In this document: positions 12,928 to 26,500 of the stretch, in pieces
Numbering within the stretch: the stretch's first letter is position 1
Layout: each line of letters opens with the position of its first letter
Assembly (NCBI RefSeq): GCF_005239225.2
Contig: NC_133296.1
Span: forward strand, 930,001-994,000
Direction: 5' to 3'
DNA length: 64,000 nt
DNA from: Populus alba
Taxonomy: Eukaryota; Streptophyta; Magnoliopsida; Malpighiales; Salicaceae
Program-made: the position numbers and the translations under genes
The notes under the pieces: model-generated
Databases searched by the model: none
Told to the model about the DNA's origin: nothing
What the model saw: only the letters and a program-made list of their open reading frames with translations

Positions 12928-14674
12928 TCAGTCCTTGGGTGGGACGAACTTTGCATATTGTTCAGCCTTCGCTCCAGATTTGTGGTCGAAGTATTCAACC
13001 AAAGCAGCACCGGCTAATGCAGCCAGGGTGAGAGCCTGTGCATGCAACCTGAATTCCAATAGGAAGAGGTCAAGGTTAACAAGGCAAAAGATATTTTTGA
13101 ACATCACACTAGATATGAACAGGGCAATCAGGAAGAAGGCACACAGAGTATCAAACAGTGATGAAGAAAAACTTCTGCCCGTTGACATTTAAAAGGAAAT
13201 TTTAGCAAGCAAACATGGCTTTATAGGCAGCAACCGCCAAGCAATGCATTGCATACTTGAACATTTAACAATGGCAGCAACATCAACAGCACAATGAGGG
13301 AAAAAACATGCTTCTAGATGACTTTCACTCCCTCTTTATTGAACATGGAAATGAGGGTGCCAGCTGCCATGGGAGAATGCAGCTCTCCATACACTGTTCA
13401 TAAATATGAATTACCATAAAAAGTCTAGCACGTTCTGAGCTGACAACACAGATTTCAATCCCATGCTTAACTGTGTATTTGATTCTAATGCCACAAAATA
13501 TGGTGAATCAACGACAGAAAAATTAGGAAGGGCCATTTTCAAATTCAACAGTAGAGGTCAGAACTTGCACCCAGAATAACCACTCCATGTTCGAGAGTAT
13601 CCCTATCTAGATGTCACTTGTTTATAGAGACAGGATTGAACTGGGGTGGAACTAAAACCTGTTGTCATTTATCCCCTATCATTCTGTAATTTGGTTTTTA
13701 ATTCAGGAACTAGGTAAGGACACAAAAGTCAAGTAGCCACCAACAATGACAGCATAAATTGAGGCTTGATCGGCCAAAAGCTAAATGCTCAAACATAACA
13801 TAACACTTGCTGCTCTTAACTGATCACACGACACCAATATACAATGAACTGTTCGCTCAAGCACCTACAAATCCAAAGTAGGTTGCTTTCTGATCATCTC
13901 TTAAATTACCAAAGTCACCTAAAAACCTTCTAAAGGTCATCTTTTTCCATAATTAGGTACGCCCAAAATGAACATGCATCGGTCTATTCTATTACCCGGG
14001 AAACAGATAATAATGAAACTCAAAACTTCAAATCTATTTCCTTCAAATCTACAGCAATATACAGGAACATACATGTTCACTATATCATAATTTCTTCTTG
14101 TTTCATAGGATTACACAAATGCAATAAGGATCACGTCACGGAAGCTAAAAAACAAGAAATCTAATAAAGAAAGCAACCAAGAAAGAAACTTTACCTCGCA
14201 TGAATTATCTTAACACTGGGTTTCATATTTGGTTTCGACCAATTGTAGGCGAATGAACCGGCAACACCACTAATCCATAGGCACCCTTCGTCACAAAACA
14301 ATCGAGTCAAAAAACCCACAGCACAAAACCAAGAAAAGAACGGAACTCTGATCCAACATAAAGTAAAGAACTAAAAGAAATTTAGAGAGAAACCCTTTTC
14401 GAAAAACACCATCAAATCAAAAAACCATATCACAAAATTTTTAAGCACAGAGGAAACAACTTTGATTCAATAGAAAGTAAGGCACCAAAACAAATTTAAA
14501 AAGAAACCCCTTTTTCTCTAAAACAATTAATCAAATAAAAAAACCATATCACAAAAAATGAAAAAAGAAACAATAAGAAGGAAAGGCAAATGGCAATGAA
14601 TTACCAACAGTTCTAAGCTTGTGGTCAACAACCCATTCCCGGAAAGATTCTACTTTGGTCTTAGCATCAGCCAT
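12928..14674 (-). CDS. HIG1-domain mitochondrial protein (hypoxia-responsive family)
   Basis: Three exons on the reverse strand, 14674-14605, 14285-14195 and 13048-12928, join GT-AG in phase to 93 residues. The protein starts MADAKTKVESFREWVVDHKL. It has a first membrane span around GCLWISGVAGSFAYNW, a short loop NMKPSVKIIHAR, and a second span around QALTLAALAGAALVEYF, ending DHKSGAKAEQY. The length and the paired spans with the HAR-x-HAQ loop match the plant HIG1 family (At5g27760-like). Members sit in the inner mitochondrial membrane and help assemble or stabilise respiratory complexes, and several are hypoxia-induced. The exon 2 acceptor was placed to restore GCLW. Nothing is broken. Confidence 0.92.
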
Positions 14675-14679
14675 TTTGC

Positions 14680-17560
14680 CGAGAGAATCTTGCTGTGTCT
14701 GGGAGAGAGAGAGAATAGAGGTTTCCTTTATGTTTTGTTTTTGTTGCGGTGGTTTATAGGACGCGAGAGAGAGAAGACCGGTTTCAGGAGAAACCGCGGG
14801 CAGGCAAAACAGGCGAAGAAGTAGCGTGTGGAGTCTTTAAAGCCAGATGTTCTGTTTTCGCTGGCTTTTTTGAAATTATTTTTTATTAAAAATATATTAA
14901 AATAATATTTTTTTATTATTTTAAATTTATTTCTAATATTGTGTCAAAATAATTAAAATTTTAAAATTTAAAATTTTATTTTTTAAAAAAACTTTTAAAT
15001 ACATGAACAAATATACTAAAAATATGTTTAAATTAAATTTTAGAATTAGTTTTGTTAAAAAAAAAATTTGGTGTTTGTAATAGGATGGTGGCTTGACCGG
15101 TTCACATGTGATCTCGTTGAATTGATAATAGGGACACCTGATGTCAATGTATTCTAACAGTGATTTTCAAGAATTTTAAATATTTTTTTTAAATAAATTA
15201 ATATTTTTCGTGTTTTTTTATTATTTTGAAGTGTTAATATTAAATGTTAAAAATATATATATATTTTAATATATATATTTAAAAAAAATATTTTAATCCA
15301 AACAAACTCTTAGATGAATCTAATTTGAAGCATAGTTAACATGCAACTCGGTACTTGGATTTAAAAAAATACACAATCCTAATTTTGAAACTTTTAAGTT
15401 ATTTCAATTTTTGAATCAGGTCTCTTTTCTTCCCAATTTTTGAAATTAAAGATTTTAATTTTAATAAAATATACACTCAAAATAATTACTAGTTTCTAAT
15501 TTTTTTAAAAAGATTGAATTAAAAAAACTCCCAAATGCTCTGTTGAGGTAAAAAACAAAGAATCAAATAACAAATCTCGTATCTTTCTTTTACCCGAAGA
15601 TTACTATCAGCAATCACCCAGATTAAAATTCATACGAGCCGAGCCCAATGATTAGAAGGCAAATTTAACCTTTAAAACACAAACCCATACACAAAAATCA
15701 CTGCATGCTAAGCCTCGGTCAGGGACAAGAATGTCACGGACATTTTCTTTGTTGCTTTGCTTTGAGTTTTCTAGGAGATCGATGATATGGCTGAACCCAT
15801 CCAAGTTAAATGAAAAATAAAAGGAAAAAACTTGTTAGTTTAGATTAAAATCTCGGGTTCATCTGGCTTGATCTAATTAAAAATTAGTTATTAATTTGTT
15901 GATTTAAAAAAATTAAATTAACATTATTTTAATTTAAAAAAAACATTAAAAATTAATCCATTTTAACTCGTGACTAAGATTTTATCTCATTTCTAATTTT
16001 ACAAATTAATTAATTTTTAAATTGAAGAAATTATTTATTTTGTAAATTTAGAAGAAATAATTTGTGATTATATTACCTTTCTCTGCTAAAAATATATGAC
16101 ATATTTGGTAATGGTTTATGGTTCATATCAACTATGAAATTCTTTTTATTTTTTTTTATCTTATCCTTTTTTTTTATCCATTTTTTAAATACTATTCTTA
16201 TATTTTGTTTTTAACAATCATTATGGTTATCTTTAAATTGATGAAGTCAACTAGATTATTTTAAAATAATTTTTACAATATTTAATTTTAAATCTAAATC
16301 AAAAAATGAGTTAGAACAAGAGTTTATTTTAGTCAGTTTCATTATTTTTTTTCTTTGTAAATTTTTATTGTTTGACAGGGTTGCTTTTAGATGATCAAGT
16401 TGATTGGATTATATTATAGCAACTTCCCATACAGTTTATGTTATATTTGTTTACGCAGTCCATCTCATTTGAAAGATTTTGATACTTTTACTTAAAAAAT
16501 TAAATAAATAAATATATATATATATATATTTTAAAAAGTTTTATTATATTGTTGTTAAAAATAAATAATATTTTAAAGCATTTTAAAATAAAAAATATTT
16601 TAAAAAATAATTTTAAATATACTCGTAATTTTAAATCTGAACTAAGTAAAAAATCAACCTAAAAAAATTTAGAATTAATTTTTTAAATTAAATTTAATAA
16701 AAATATCAAATAATTATGAATAATCTCAACATTTTTCATGTTAAAGTTTTTTATATTCACCCGCATCATAGCACGTACGCGTAAAGTAGTCTAATCACAT
16801 GGGAAATCAAAATCAGCCTTACAAAACATAAGCATAGAAATTCCAACCACACAAGAGAATATAATTTATGTGGTCTGGAGACTATCTGGACGACTCCAAT
16901 AGTTTACGTGTCAAACATTACTTCCCGTGAATTTTACAATGGTCCATCAATATACTTTTTAAATTGTTTTAATAAGCTCCTCAACGATTGTTTTTGCTTC
17001 ATTAAGTCCTTGTATGTTTTACAATACAGACAATATGGTCCTTCCATGCGAGTTGCCCACCAGGCAACAAAATTGGTTTTGATAAATGATTGACGTGTCC
17101 TTCCATACTTGAAAATAAAATAATTGACATAATAATTATAAAAATTAAATAGAAAGAGAAAGTTGTTGGGCTAAAAGAAAAACATAGAATTGATATTGCA
17201 TTCCTTTAAATTTAATGCCTAGGATAAATAATTTTATTTTTTTAAAAAAATATTTTTTATTTTATCCTTTTTTTTTAATTTAAAGTTACTTTTTATTACT
17301 ATATTTTTAAGCATAAAGTGACGTGTCATCCATCAATATTTTATATGCAAACAGGGACTCAATCAAACACAAAAATAGTAGAGAGACTCAATCAAAATAA
17401 TACGAAGGGAAAGGGACCAATTATCGGCTAAAATCATTTTCCCGTCAAACTTAAATAATCAAGTGACACGTGACAGTAAAATAAACAAACTACTAGTAAT
17501 TACACTAACACGCAAGGGTAACATAGGAAAACACCTCCTCAAATTTAAATCTCCTCTCTC
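14680..17560. other. AT-rich intergenic region between the HIG1 and SR34 genes
   Basis: This is the divergent promoter side of both genes. Bases 14865-15020 and 15180-15320 carry AT-rich blocks of the kind that recur through the window (AAAATATATTAAAATAATATT, or TTTTGAAGTGTTAATAT ending CCAAACAAACTCTTAGA) and are probably decayed Tourist-like MITEs. Bases 16900-17100 and 17330-17460 contain repeat-like text (CATTAAGTCCTTGTATG, GGGACCAATTATC). No gene is recognised. Confidence 0.45.
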
Positions 17561-17628
17561 TCTCTCGAGAAGAATCTTACGAACTCGAGAAAACTCTCAA
17601 AAACTCCCTCTCCAGTCTTAACTAAAAG

Positions 17629-18048
17629 GTCGGTTTTTCAATTCTTTTTTTTTTTTGCAATGGAATATATTGATAATCAGCTGATTTTGTTCCAGTTTTT
17701 TTTTAACAAAATTCGGTTTCTTAATGAATTTTTATGTTCTTAATTCGCTTGTTTTTTTTTTTTAAATTTATTTTTTGGTCATATTAATCAGCTGATTTAT
17801 TTATTTTTTATTATTTTTTAATCCAAGATTCTCAGTTCATGTCTATTTTTATGTTGTTAATTAAAATTTTTAGATAATTTTTTTTAATAAACTTAGTGTT
17901 TTTTTACTCATCAAAACCACTGTTTCAGTGCAAGAACCTCTCTGTGTTTTTTAATGGATTTCTTATATTTTATTGATTTTTATTTTTTAATTAAAATTGA
18001 ATTATTATAGCTGTCTTCGGGTTTAATCATGATTAGTGTTTTTTCAGA
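17629..18048 (+). other. 5' UTR intron of the SR34 gene
   Basis: A donor AAAAG|GTCGG near 17628 follows a CT-rich leader (TCTCTCTCTCTCGAG at about 17550). A T-rich acceptor TTTTTTCAG near 18048 lies eight bases before the start codon. T-rich leader introns of this kind are common in plant SR-protein genes and often boost expression. The exact transcript start is not visible. Confidence 0.55.
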
Positions 18049-18056
18049 GAAAAAAA

Positions 18057-21000
18057 ATGAGCCGATCAAGTCGAACACTTTACGTCGGGAATCTTCCTGG
18101 CGATATTCGTCTGAGGGAAGTTGAAGATTTGTTTTATAAGGTATTGCACTCTATAATTTATTTTTTTATTCGAAAGAGTTTTGTTGCGATCATCGAGCAT
18201 TGGTGAGTTAATATTAGGAAGTTGATGCGAAGTGTTAAGAATTTGGGTGAAAACATAGTGATTTTTAGTATTCTAGATTTATAATTTGGGAAAGATTTTT
18301 TTTTGAAAATACTGGCTAAACTGCGGCACCGCGCTTGATACAATGGATTGATGTATTTTATTAGTCTGGTAATTTCTGATCGTGGGTTATTATTAGCATT
18401 GCGTCGATTCTGACTTGTGCTGATTTTTAATTGCAGTATGGGCCCATTGTTGACATTGATTTGAAAATCCCGCCAAGGCCTCCGGGCTATGCTTTTGTTG
18501 AGGTGAGATTAATTTTTTTTTTTTTTTTTTTTATATTGGGGAGAATTGTATGGGAAATAACTCTTACATATGTATGTGCACTTTGGATCCATTATTTGCA
18601 TTGAAGTAGCTTTTTTCTCCCATCCCTTGGATTTATGTCTCGCTAATGTAAATCTTTGACTTCTTTTATGTTACAGTTTGAAGAAGCTCGCGATGCTGAA
18701 GATGCAATTCGTGGCCGGGATGGATATAATTTTGATGGGTGTAGATTACGGGTAAGTATTATTCTTTTCCTGTCTATTATCTTTTTGTATATATGACTTT
18801 TTTCTGCTAATGATATTGATTTTGGTTTGTTTTGTTGCTTCTATTTTGTACTTTGAATTAATTCCATTTGTTTGGGTGCAATTTGGTCTCTAGGTTGAGC
18901 TTGCCCATGGTGGGCGAAGACATTCATCACCAGTGGACCATTATAGCAGTTACAGTGGTAGCAGTGGTAGCCGTGGGCCTTCCAAGCGCTCTGACTATCG
19001 TGGTATGTTTCACTTTGATGTCAATCTTGCAGTATAATGATGTATTTTCTATCAAAAAATTTATTTACTGCTTCTTAATGTCATGCAGTGTTAGTGACTG
19101 GATTGCCTTCTTCTGCTTCATGGCAAGACCTAAAGGTATGCTCAGGCCTTAATTTTCCTGCTGTGTTCATGCTTCTCCTTGAGTGTTTGTTTTCTAAGCC
19201 AAGACATGAGATCAGTTGGCTTTCATTGTTAAATTAATTTTTATCATGTATATTCAATTTTCAGGATCATATGCGTCGAGCTGGTGACGTCTGCTTTTCT
19301 CAAGTCTTTCGTGATCGTGGTGGTAAGCGAATTAATTTTACATTTATTTTTTGCTGCACGGTTTCTGAACAGCTGAGTTAAACTGGTTAGCAGAAGTAAT
19401 ATTTATTAAGTAATTGATTTTCACTGGTCCATGTTTCTCACTTTGAAGTTAATTTTGGAGTAGAAGGGCAATTATATGGCTTTGGACCATATATTTAAAT
19501 ATTCTTAATAATTGGTACTTTGGGTTAAACAATGAAAACAATTTCATCTACTTCTGCTCGAACCTGCATTATGTAAAGTTTTTTAATATCTGCTGCGGTA
19601 CTGCCTGAATTGGCTTTTTGAGAGATGCCGCATTTGAAGCTATTTGTGGTTGCATTGCATACTGGACATAAGAAAGAGAGGCTTATGAACCTTTTTTTCT
19701 TTAGGGCTGAATTTGAAATATTTTATTTGGATGTAGAAGCAGCAGTTGACTCTGGATTTGAAATTAAAGGTATTAGTAACTTTTTTTAGCAAATTTTTTG
19801 CAGGCATGACAGGAATTGTGGACTACACAAACTATGATGACATGAAATATGCTGTAAGTTGTTACCACTAACGTTAGGTGGCCTTTTTAGGAAATTTTGT
19901 TGGTTTATTTATTAATAGGAAGCTCGTTTTGTGATGGTTATGCTGTTTTTCCCTCGTAGATCAAGAAGCTTGACGACTCTGAGTTCCGGAATGCATTTTC
20001 AAGGGCATATATTCGGGTATGTCAAGATCTGTATGCTGTGCTAGATCTTGGTCATGTTGGTTTTTACTTAATTGTCTTTTTTCTCTAGGTGAGGGAGTAT
20101 GATTCTAGACGGAGTTACTCTAGGAGCCCCAGTCGCAATTCATATGTGTCAAGAAGCCGGAGTCGAAGTCGCAGTGGAGGCTATAGTGACAGGAGCTGGA
20201 GGTCTGCATTGCCATAATGGATTTAGAATGTGTATGTTTAAACCATAATGATAATTGACTTAACATTGTGTTGTTTTGCAGCAAGTCACCTAGGGCAAAA
20301 CATTCACGGCGTTCTCGATCTGTATCTGTTTCTTCTCACTCTCGTGCAGGATCATCTCCACGATCTTTTTCGAGGTATACCATTTCTGCTTTTCTTTCTG
20401 TTCTTGGTCGTTATTTTAAGATGTTCAATAAGATATTTACCAAAGTTTTTACTTTGTTGTAACTCAAGGTCATTTTTATCACAAATGGTTGATAGGTGTT
20501 ACAATTTGCATTTGACTTTTATTTATTTATACATCTTGATTTGCATTTTTATCTAAGGGGATGGGTTTCTAAGAGAAGGGAAATTAAAAGGGCTGATTAT
20601 CCAAGAAATGGGAAGATAATAGGGAATCAGGGAAAAGATAAATCTGTAAACATTCTATTCTCTTCTGCATTGGTTGCCGTTTTATTCTTCCTACTGCCCT
20701 CCTTTTTACATCATAAGTCATTCACAATTTTAGGTAGAGTAATGATTGTAGTTCTTCTTTCTTTGCATTTTCAAATTTACTACTACAGAGCATATTCTTC
20801 GATCTCATTGTCTGGCTCTTTGAGCTTGCCTGTTATCTTCTGGCTCTTTTAAGTAATTCATCTTCGTTCCCATTTTTTTTGTTGGTCAATCTTTTTTTGT
20901 TTGTTTGTATCTGCTAGTATGTCAGTGGATGAATCCCCAAATTTCATAGTATTTTTCTGTAATTTCCTTTCTTCTGATGGTGTCTTTCCTTGATAATTGG

Positions 21001-22247
21001 AAATTTCAAATGCTGTGGCAATATCAAGTGTCTTGTAACCATGGCATTCCAACATAAACCTTCTAGCTGTGCAACTTCTTGCTAGTCTTAACCTTTCTTC
21101 TTCACCAATTTGACAATCTTGCTTAGATGCTAATAAAATCTTAACCGCCTTTTGGAAATGGAAAACTAATCATTGCTTGAAAGAGTGAAAAGTGCTACCA
21201 GGAAAGGGTTTCTGAGTTGGCTAGTAGCGTACCTTGTTTGTGAAGTTTTCCTTGTTTGTTTTCCTTGATCTGGCTTTATGCAGCGACCTGACCACCTGGG
21301 GATTGGATGTTAAGGACTTGATGGGATGTGGTGGTCATATGCTTGCACCTCTTTGCTTGTTTTGAGGTAATGCTGTTTTTGTTGATGGGCACCTCTGGAA
21401 AATCCTCATAATCTCGTAATGCTATTAAGTTGGTTCCTAATAATCTCACAATGCAATTAAGTTGGTGTGTCAATTAGCATTAGAATTGATGAAGCTTGGA
21501 TGGGATTATGATTTTAAAGCTGGATTACTGTGAAGTAAGCACTATCGGTGCCACCTGTCCATCAGTGGTACAAAGAAACTTGAAACTGCTTCGACATTAC
21601 CCTTAACCTGTGTTTGGTATTCTCCTTGGATTTGGTGATACCGACAGGGAGGATGTAGCTCTTCTTTCTTCTGGTATGGATGGGGAAGATGCCTTTTCAT
21701 TTGGAATATTGTAATGGCGCTATACTGTTTTTTTTCGTTTTTTTTTCTCTACGCATTGTTTCAAGTCCTCATTACCTGCTGGCAAAAGAATTAACAAATA
21801 TTGAGGTAGCATTCATCAGATAGTGAATTTGGTTCCCTTTTTTTTTTTTAGCTGCTTCTAAAGATTAGTGGTACTTTTCTGTTTTATGGAAATTTTTGCA
21901 GGTCCCTTTCAAGGTCAAGATCTCCTCTTGCTTCTGTAAGTGAAAGCCTTCATTCCATTATCAACATTCTGTGTGCTGGAATACTGCTACCTATTTGCTT
22001 ACTGTATTATGTTTTCCTTGGTGATGTGCAGTCTCCTCGCCAAAAACATGGCAACAGAACCCCAAGCATAAGCCCTGGTCGTGGTTCCCGTTCGCCTTCT
22101 GTATGACCATTCTCTCAGCTTAGATGATTTCTCCATTATTTCATTCTGTACATTTGCTTTTCAATTTTTTATCTAATCATTCCTGATCATGGTTGCAATT
22201 GACAGGTGAGGTCTGATCGAAGCCGTTCGCTGGACTCAGATCGTTGA
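18057..22247 (+). CDS. SR34: SR34/SR30-type serine/arginine-rich splicing factor (SF2/ASF family)
   Basis: Thirteen exons: 18057-18140, 18437-18502, 18677-18751, 18894-19002, 19089-19135, 19265-19322, 19804-19853, 19960-20016, 20089-20201, 20282-20374, 21902-21935, 22032-22100 and 22206-22247. All are GT-AG and in phase, giving 298 residues. RRM1 (about 7-80) has RNP2 LYVGNL and RNP1 GYAFVEF. A Ser/Gly linker follows, then a pseudo-RRM (about 110-185) with the SF2/ASF signature SWQDLKD at 122-128. The rest is an RS domain rich in SRSRSRS and SPR. The protein is known to bind exonic enhancers and recruit U1/U2AF in the nucleus, steering constitutive and alternative splicing. Intron 10 (20375-21901) is far longer than the others and holds a candidate stop-containing exon. 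SR34 versus SR30 or SR34b cannot be decided without a tree. Confidence 0.93.
21284..21366 (+). other. candidate poison exon in SR34 intron 10
   Basis: Inside the 1.5 kb intron 10 an acceptor TTTATGCAG (ending 21283) precedes an 83 bp stretch that ends in a good donor, GAG|GTAATG (21366/21367). Read in the phase left by exon 10, it runs 26 codons and meets TGA at 21363-21365, just before the donor. Inclusion would truncate the RS domain and mark the transcript for nonsense-mediated decay. Arabidopsis SR34 and SR30 are known to use alternative 3' sites in the equivalent late intron for autoregulation. Actual use here is inferred. Confidence 0.45.
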
Positions 22248-22249
22248 TG

Positions 22250-23575
22250 AGATCTTGTTCTCTTGGTCGTTGAGGAGGTTTTTTCACTTTCGTAGTGAAC
22301 TAGACACCTATAAAGCTAGACATGACTCACGTATACAGTTATATTTGGACTTTTGACCATGAGATTATTCTCAACTTATCAATCTTTATATCGAGATTTA
22401 AAGGCATTCGCAAGTGCTTTGTATCTTTTGGGCTGCAGGGTGTGCTTGTAGTGGTAAGTTTCCAACTTGTTTGTCGAAGCTACTTTGTCAGTTGTAAGTA
22501 AGCCCACATAGAAAAGCAACTGCCTAGCGAATCCAGCAACTGTTTTTTAGCATATTTGTGAATCAAGGCTTTTCTATCAGGTGTTTGGAAAGTGATTAGT
22601 TTTAAAGAATGTTTTTTTTGTTTGAAAATATATTAAAATAATATATATATTTTTAAAATTATTTTTAAATTTTTAGCACACAAACACACAGTTATATCTT
22701 CTTGTGGAAGCTTATTCACACGGTTTGAGATCACGATGATAGACCTGTTGCTGTTGCAGCAAGGCAGGATGCTAAACGGTAACATCTTTATGTCATGTAC
22801 AAAATATTAAACTTTAGATACAGAGAATACCTATGAAAATATGATTAGCATTTTTGTAAAATGATAATTGATTTAGCAGAAAAGAACCAAGAAATTGCAC
22901 CAAAAATAAATTAATTTTATTCAAAATGCTAATTTATTTTTGCAGTGGATCTACTTTTTTTTTTTTTTTTTTTCTTCAAGCTTTAATAAAAAAATTTTTT
23001 TGAAGAAAAACATGCTCGTTTCTTGAAAAACCTGGAAAAGCTCTATTGAATAGTGAGAGTTTTTATTATCTTCATATTTTATTTTTTTATATATTTATAT
23101 TTTGATCATTAGGTAAAAAAAATTAAATATTTATATTTTATCCACTAGATTTTGGATGTTTATTTAAGAATTTATTATTCAATATAAAATAAAAAAAAAA
23201 GTACGGCCACCACATGCTGGACCCAAATTGTTATCCATTAACTAATGCATGCTTAGGTCAAAGTTCTTCGCTTCCCGTCGTGTGTGCGCGTGTGGTGGTG
23301 GTGGTGAGGGTGGGGGCCTGATGGCCGTTCAACTTTACTATCCAACATTTGATCTTATTTATATCCTCAAAGGCAAAGAAACAAGAGGAGGCAAAAGTCC
23401 ATCACACAGCCAGATGGCTGCCAAACAGATCGTTTTTCAGGGCCACTCAACAGTATTTTGCGTCTGTCAGGATCGACAGACTCCAAGCATTATATGTCAT
23501 TTCTCAAGCATACATAATTTGGTTTCAGCCACAGTAGTGGTAGTTTGCTTCAGCCAATAAGGATAATGATGAAAG
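22250..23575. other. intergenic region between convergent SR34 and RING genes
   Basis: Bases 22250-22450 are probably SR34 3' UTR. At 22580-22690 there is an AT-rich block beginning GGTGTTTGGAAAGTG that resembles one end of a Tourist-like MITE. T-rich runs occupy 22950-23200. A GTGTGTGCGCGTGTGG stretch lies near 23280. The last 300 bases should include the 3' UTR of the RING gene. No gene was found. Confidence 0.4.
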
Positions 23576-23578
23576 CTG

Positions 23579-26500
23579 TCACCGATTTTGCGATGACATT
23601 CTCTCGGATCCATGCCTTTGGCGGAATCTGATGCCGGGATCTGAACCACCACCAGCCTGACGGAATGTGCTCCAACCTGAATCTCTGTCAACCTGATTTA
23701 ATGAGAATGACTGCAAATGATCTCTTTCCCATGAACGGAATCGAGTTGGCGGAGGAGGATTTTCTGCTTCTTGGAAGTTCCGACCTGATGCTCCTGATGG
23801 AATGAAATAGAAGCCAGTCTGATCGGATGATGAGGCCACCGCTCCTACTTGGGACATGCCTCTATGACTGCTGGATCTTCGGCTTCCAGAAACAACTGGT
23901 GCGCGAATAGGTGGAGAATTGCCGGGCTGTAGTTGTTGATAGTATGCTTGAAGGGCCTGAACTCTATCACGTGCTCGTGCATTACTGCCCTGGTAAGGTG
24001 GAATCATTGAGGAAGTAACTGAACTCCCCGGTCTAGCACTAGAACTGTGGACGAAAGAGGTGCATATGAAGCAATTATACAGTACAAAAGAAAACGAAAA
24101 AAATGTAAAAAACAAAGGGGACATCTGTTTCAAATGCTAAGCACGAACTGTTTCTTCAACCTAAAAGGTGTCAGCAGGAAGCCTATATAATCTATATTTT
24201 TCATGGCAAAGAATTTAAATTTTCTGAAGATATACATACCCATGACCAACAAGGAATGGATGAATGAAAGATCCTGATCTTGGTGGAAGATCCGAAGAAG
24301 TTCTAGCCGACCTTTGAGTAACAGGTGGAACAGAAGGCTGATCTACATTACCCATTCGATTGCCTGTCGTAGAGAAGGGAGGAGAGTGGTGCTCCCAACT
24401 GTGATAATGGATATCCATGGCAGGAAAAGCATAGGAACTAGGGATCTCACTAGGTACTGATGGACCATTCCAGTGACTGTTAAAACTAGAAACATCCGAA
24501 ACACTGCCACTGGAGTTTGAAGATGAGGGGTGGATTGGTCCAAAATAAGCAATATATGGGCAAGGATGAGAAGCAGATGATACTGCTGCGGTATGTTCGC
24601 CAAATATGGGATGTTGTCCCAATAAATCATGATCTGCATCATAATATCAGTCCTATCAATATAGTTAGCCATCATGCCTCCATTCTAGAACTTGAAAGAA
24701 CAATCATTACTCAAACAGTATAGAGAATCTCTTACATGCGTTTGATGAAAATTCCCCTTCCCTGCAACATAGAAAAATTAACACCTTAGACAAAGAGCAG
24801 TGCCTTACTTGAAAACAGATAGAAAAACCAAGCGGACAGCATATATAGAAAAAGTAAAACTACCGCTCCCTTGGAACCAAACAGGAACAGGAATAACTTT
24901 GAGCTCTAAAATGTAATTGATTTTAATGCTTACTCAAAGGATGAAGGAAGTCGTGCTAGGCTCCCAAATGGACACCAATGAACCCCAAGGGACTGTAAAA
25001 CCATTTAGAACCAAATAAGTAAGAAGTTGCATGTCAGATACAATTGAAGTGCATCCATGTGCCTGCACACACATGCATATGTAAATACTCCCACATGCAC
25101 AGAATTCATCATAAGCGACAGTTCAGGAACACGAACCATTCCTGAAATGTGTATCATACCCACACATGAACCAAGAATGCTACTGAGAAACTTGCAGAAA
25201 ACACAAATCTAGGTATCAACAGCACAAAGAAATTTAAAAGTAAATGTCCAGAAGGATGTGTCGTTTCTATGAGTTATCTAAGCATGCATAAAGCCATTAA
25301 TATAATACAAAAAATAATTTCCTGGTGCCCAAGGCAAGAGGAATTCCTCCTGCCCAGCACAGGGCAATCTCTCAGGGCATCCAGGTGTCGGAGAATATTT
25401 ATTATTTCACCAATATATATATGATACCCAAATCACTCATCTATAGTAAAAAGGTAAATTTCTTTATAGACAAGATTATATGATAAAAAAAAAATGGAAT
25501 AAAAAATAAAGAGCAATTAATGCTACCCACATGATAGCTTGAGACAATCATGTGTTGGGCAGGAAAAATTCCTGCTGCCATGTTCGAATAATAAAGAGAA
25601 ATGTAGATAGAGGAATAAATCTATTACTTTTGAAAAAGATGCATCAACAGCATAGTGCATTCAAAGTACAATGTTAGATTACAATTAGACGGGATAGAAA
25701 ACCTTTCCATCCACCTCACTTTAGTAAGCTCTTAGTTGCACCTTGGTGGCATCTTCAACTCATCTCCTGAGGAAAATCCAGGGAATCTGGAGTTGGAAAT
25801 ACAAAATGGAAAGTTGTCCTTGTGCCTCAGTTCCAAGGACAAAAACAAATTTTAACCTCGAGATCTAATACAATTACCAACCTATCCAAGTGGCTGTGTC
25901 AACGGTCCAAATTTAAGATACCAGTATCTGTTGCAAAGAAGATTGAGAATTCACCTTACTTCCTATGGTCCAAACTAGAGAAAAAGAAAGAGGCCATGAT
26001 GTTGATTGCATCAAATGGCTAGCATATCAATACTGAAGTTTGTATGGGAACCTGCATTTCTTTCTCAGTCCAATAAACATGAAAGGAAGTGCACAAGCAT
26101 CCAATCCACCTCGGTCCATTTATCTAAAAAACCTAGATGATATTGGCTAGACTACACTGATTTTCTTTCTTTGATGATGTAGGAAGATAGGAAAAGGATA
26201 ACAAGCATAGCCATAGGCTGTTAACTGGATCATATGGCCAAACGAGAAAGGGATTTTTCTTCTAAAATTCTCAAAATATCAAGAACATTCTTTATTACAG
26301 CAATAGAACTCCTTAAATAGCAAAGCAAACTCTGATTAAAATAAATCCTAGCCTTTAAAATAACTTAATTTTAACAATCAGAAACATTATCATAAATAAT
26401 GCAAAAAAGCAAACTAGAAGGAAAAAGACCAAACTAAAAGAAACCTGGCACAATACCATTCTACAGTCACCCTTAAAACCTAACATACTGCTTTGAATTT

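Noticed and set aside
12923..13192. 89-codon forward frame opposite the HIG1 gene
   Set aside because: Mirror of HIG1 exon 3 and its intron; no independent support.
18868..19152. 94-codon frame inside the SR34 gene
   Set aside because: Out-of-phase reading of exons 4 and 5 with their intron.
20248..20852. Frames of about 100-118 codons in SR34 exon 10 and intron 10
   Set aside because: T-rich intron sequence and a wrong phase of exon 10; no domains.
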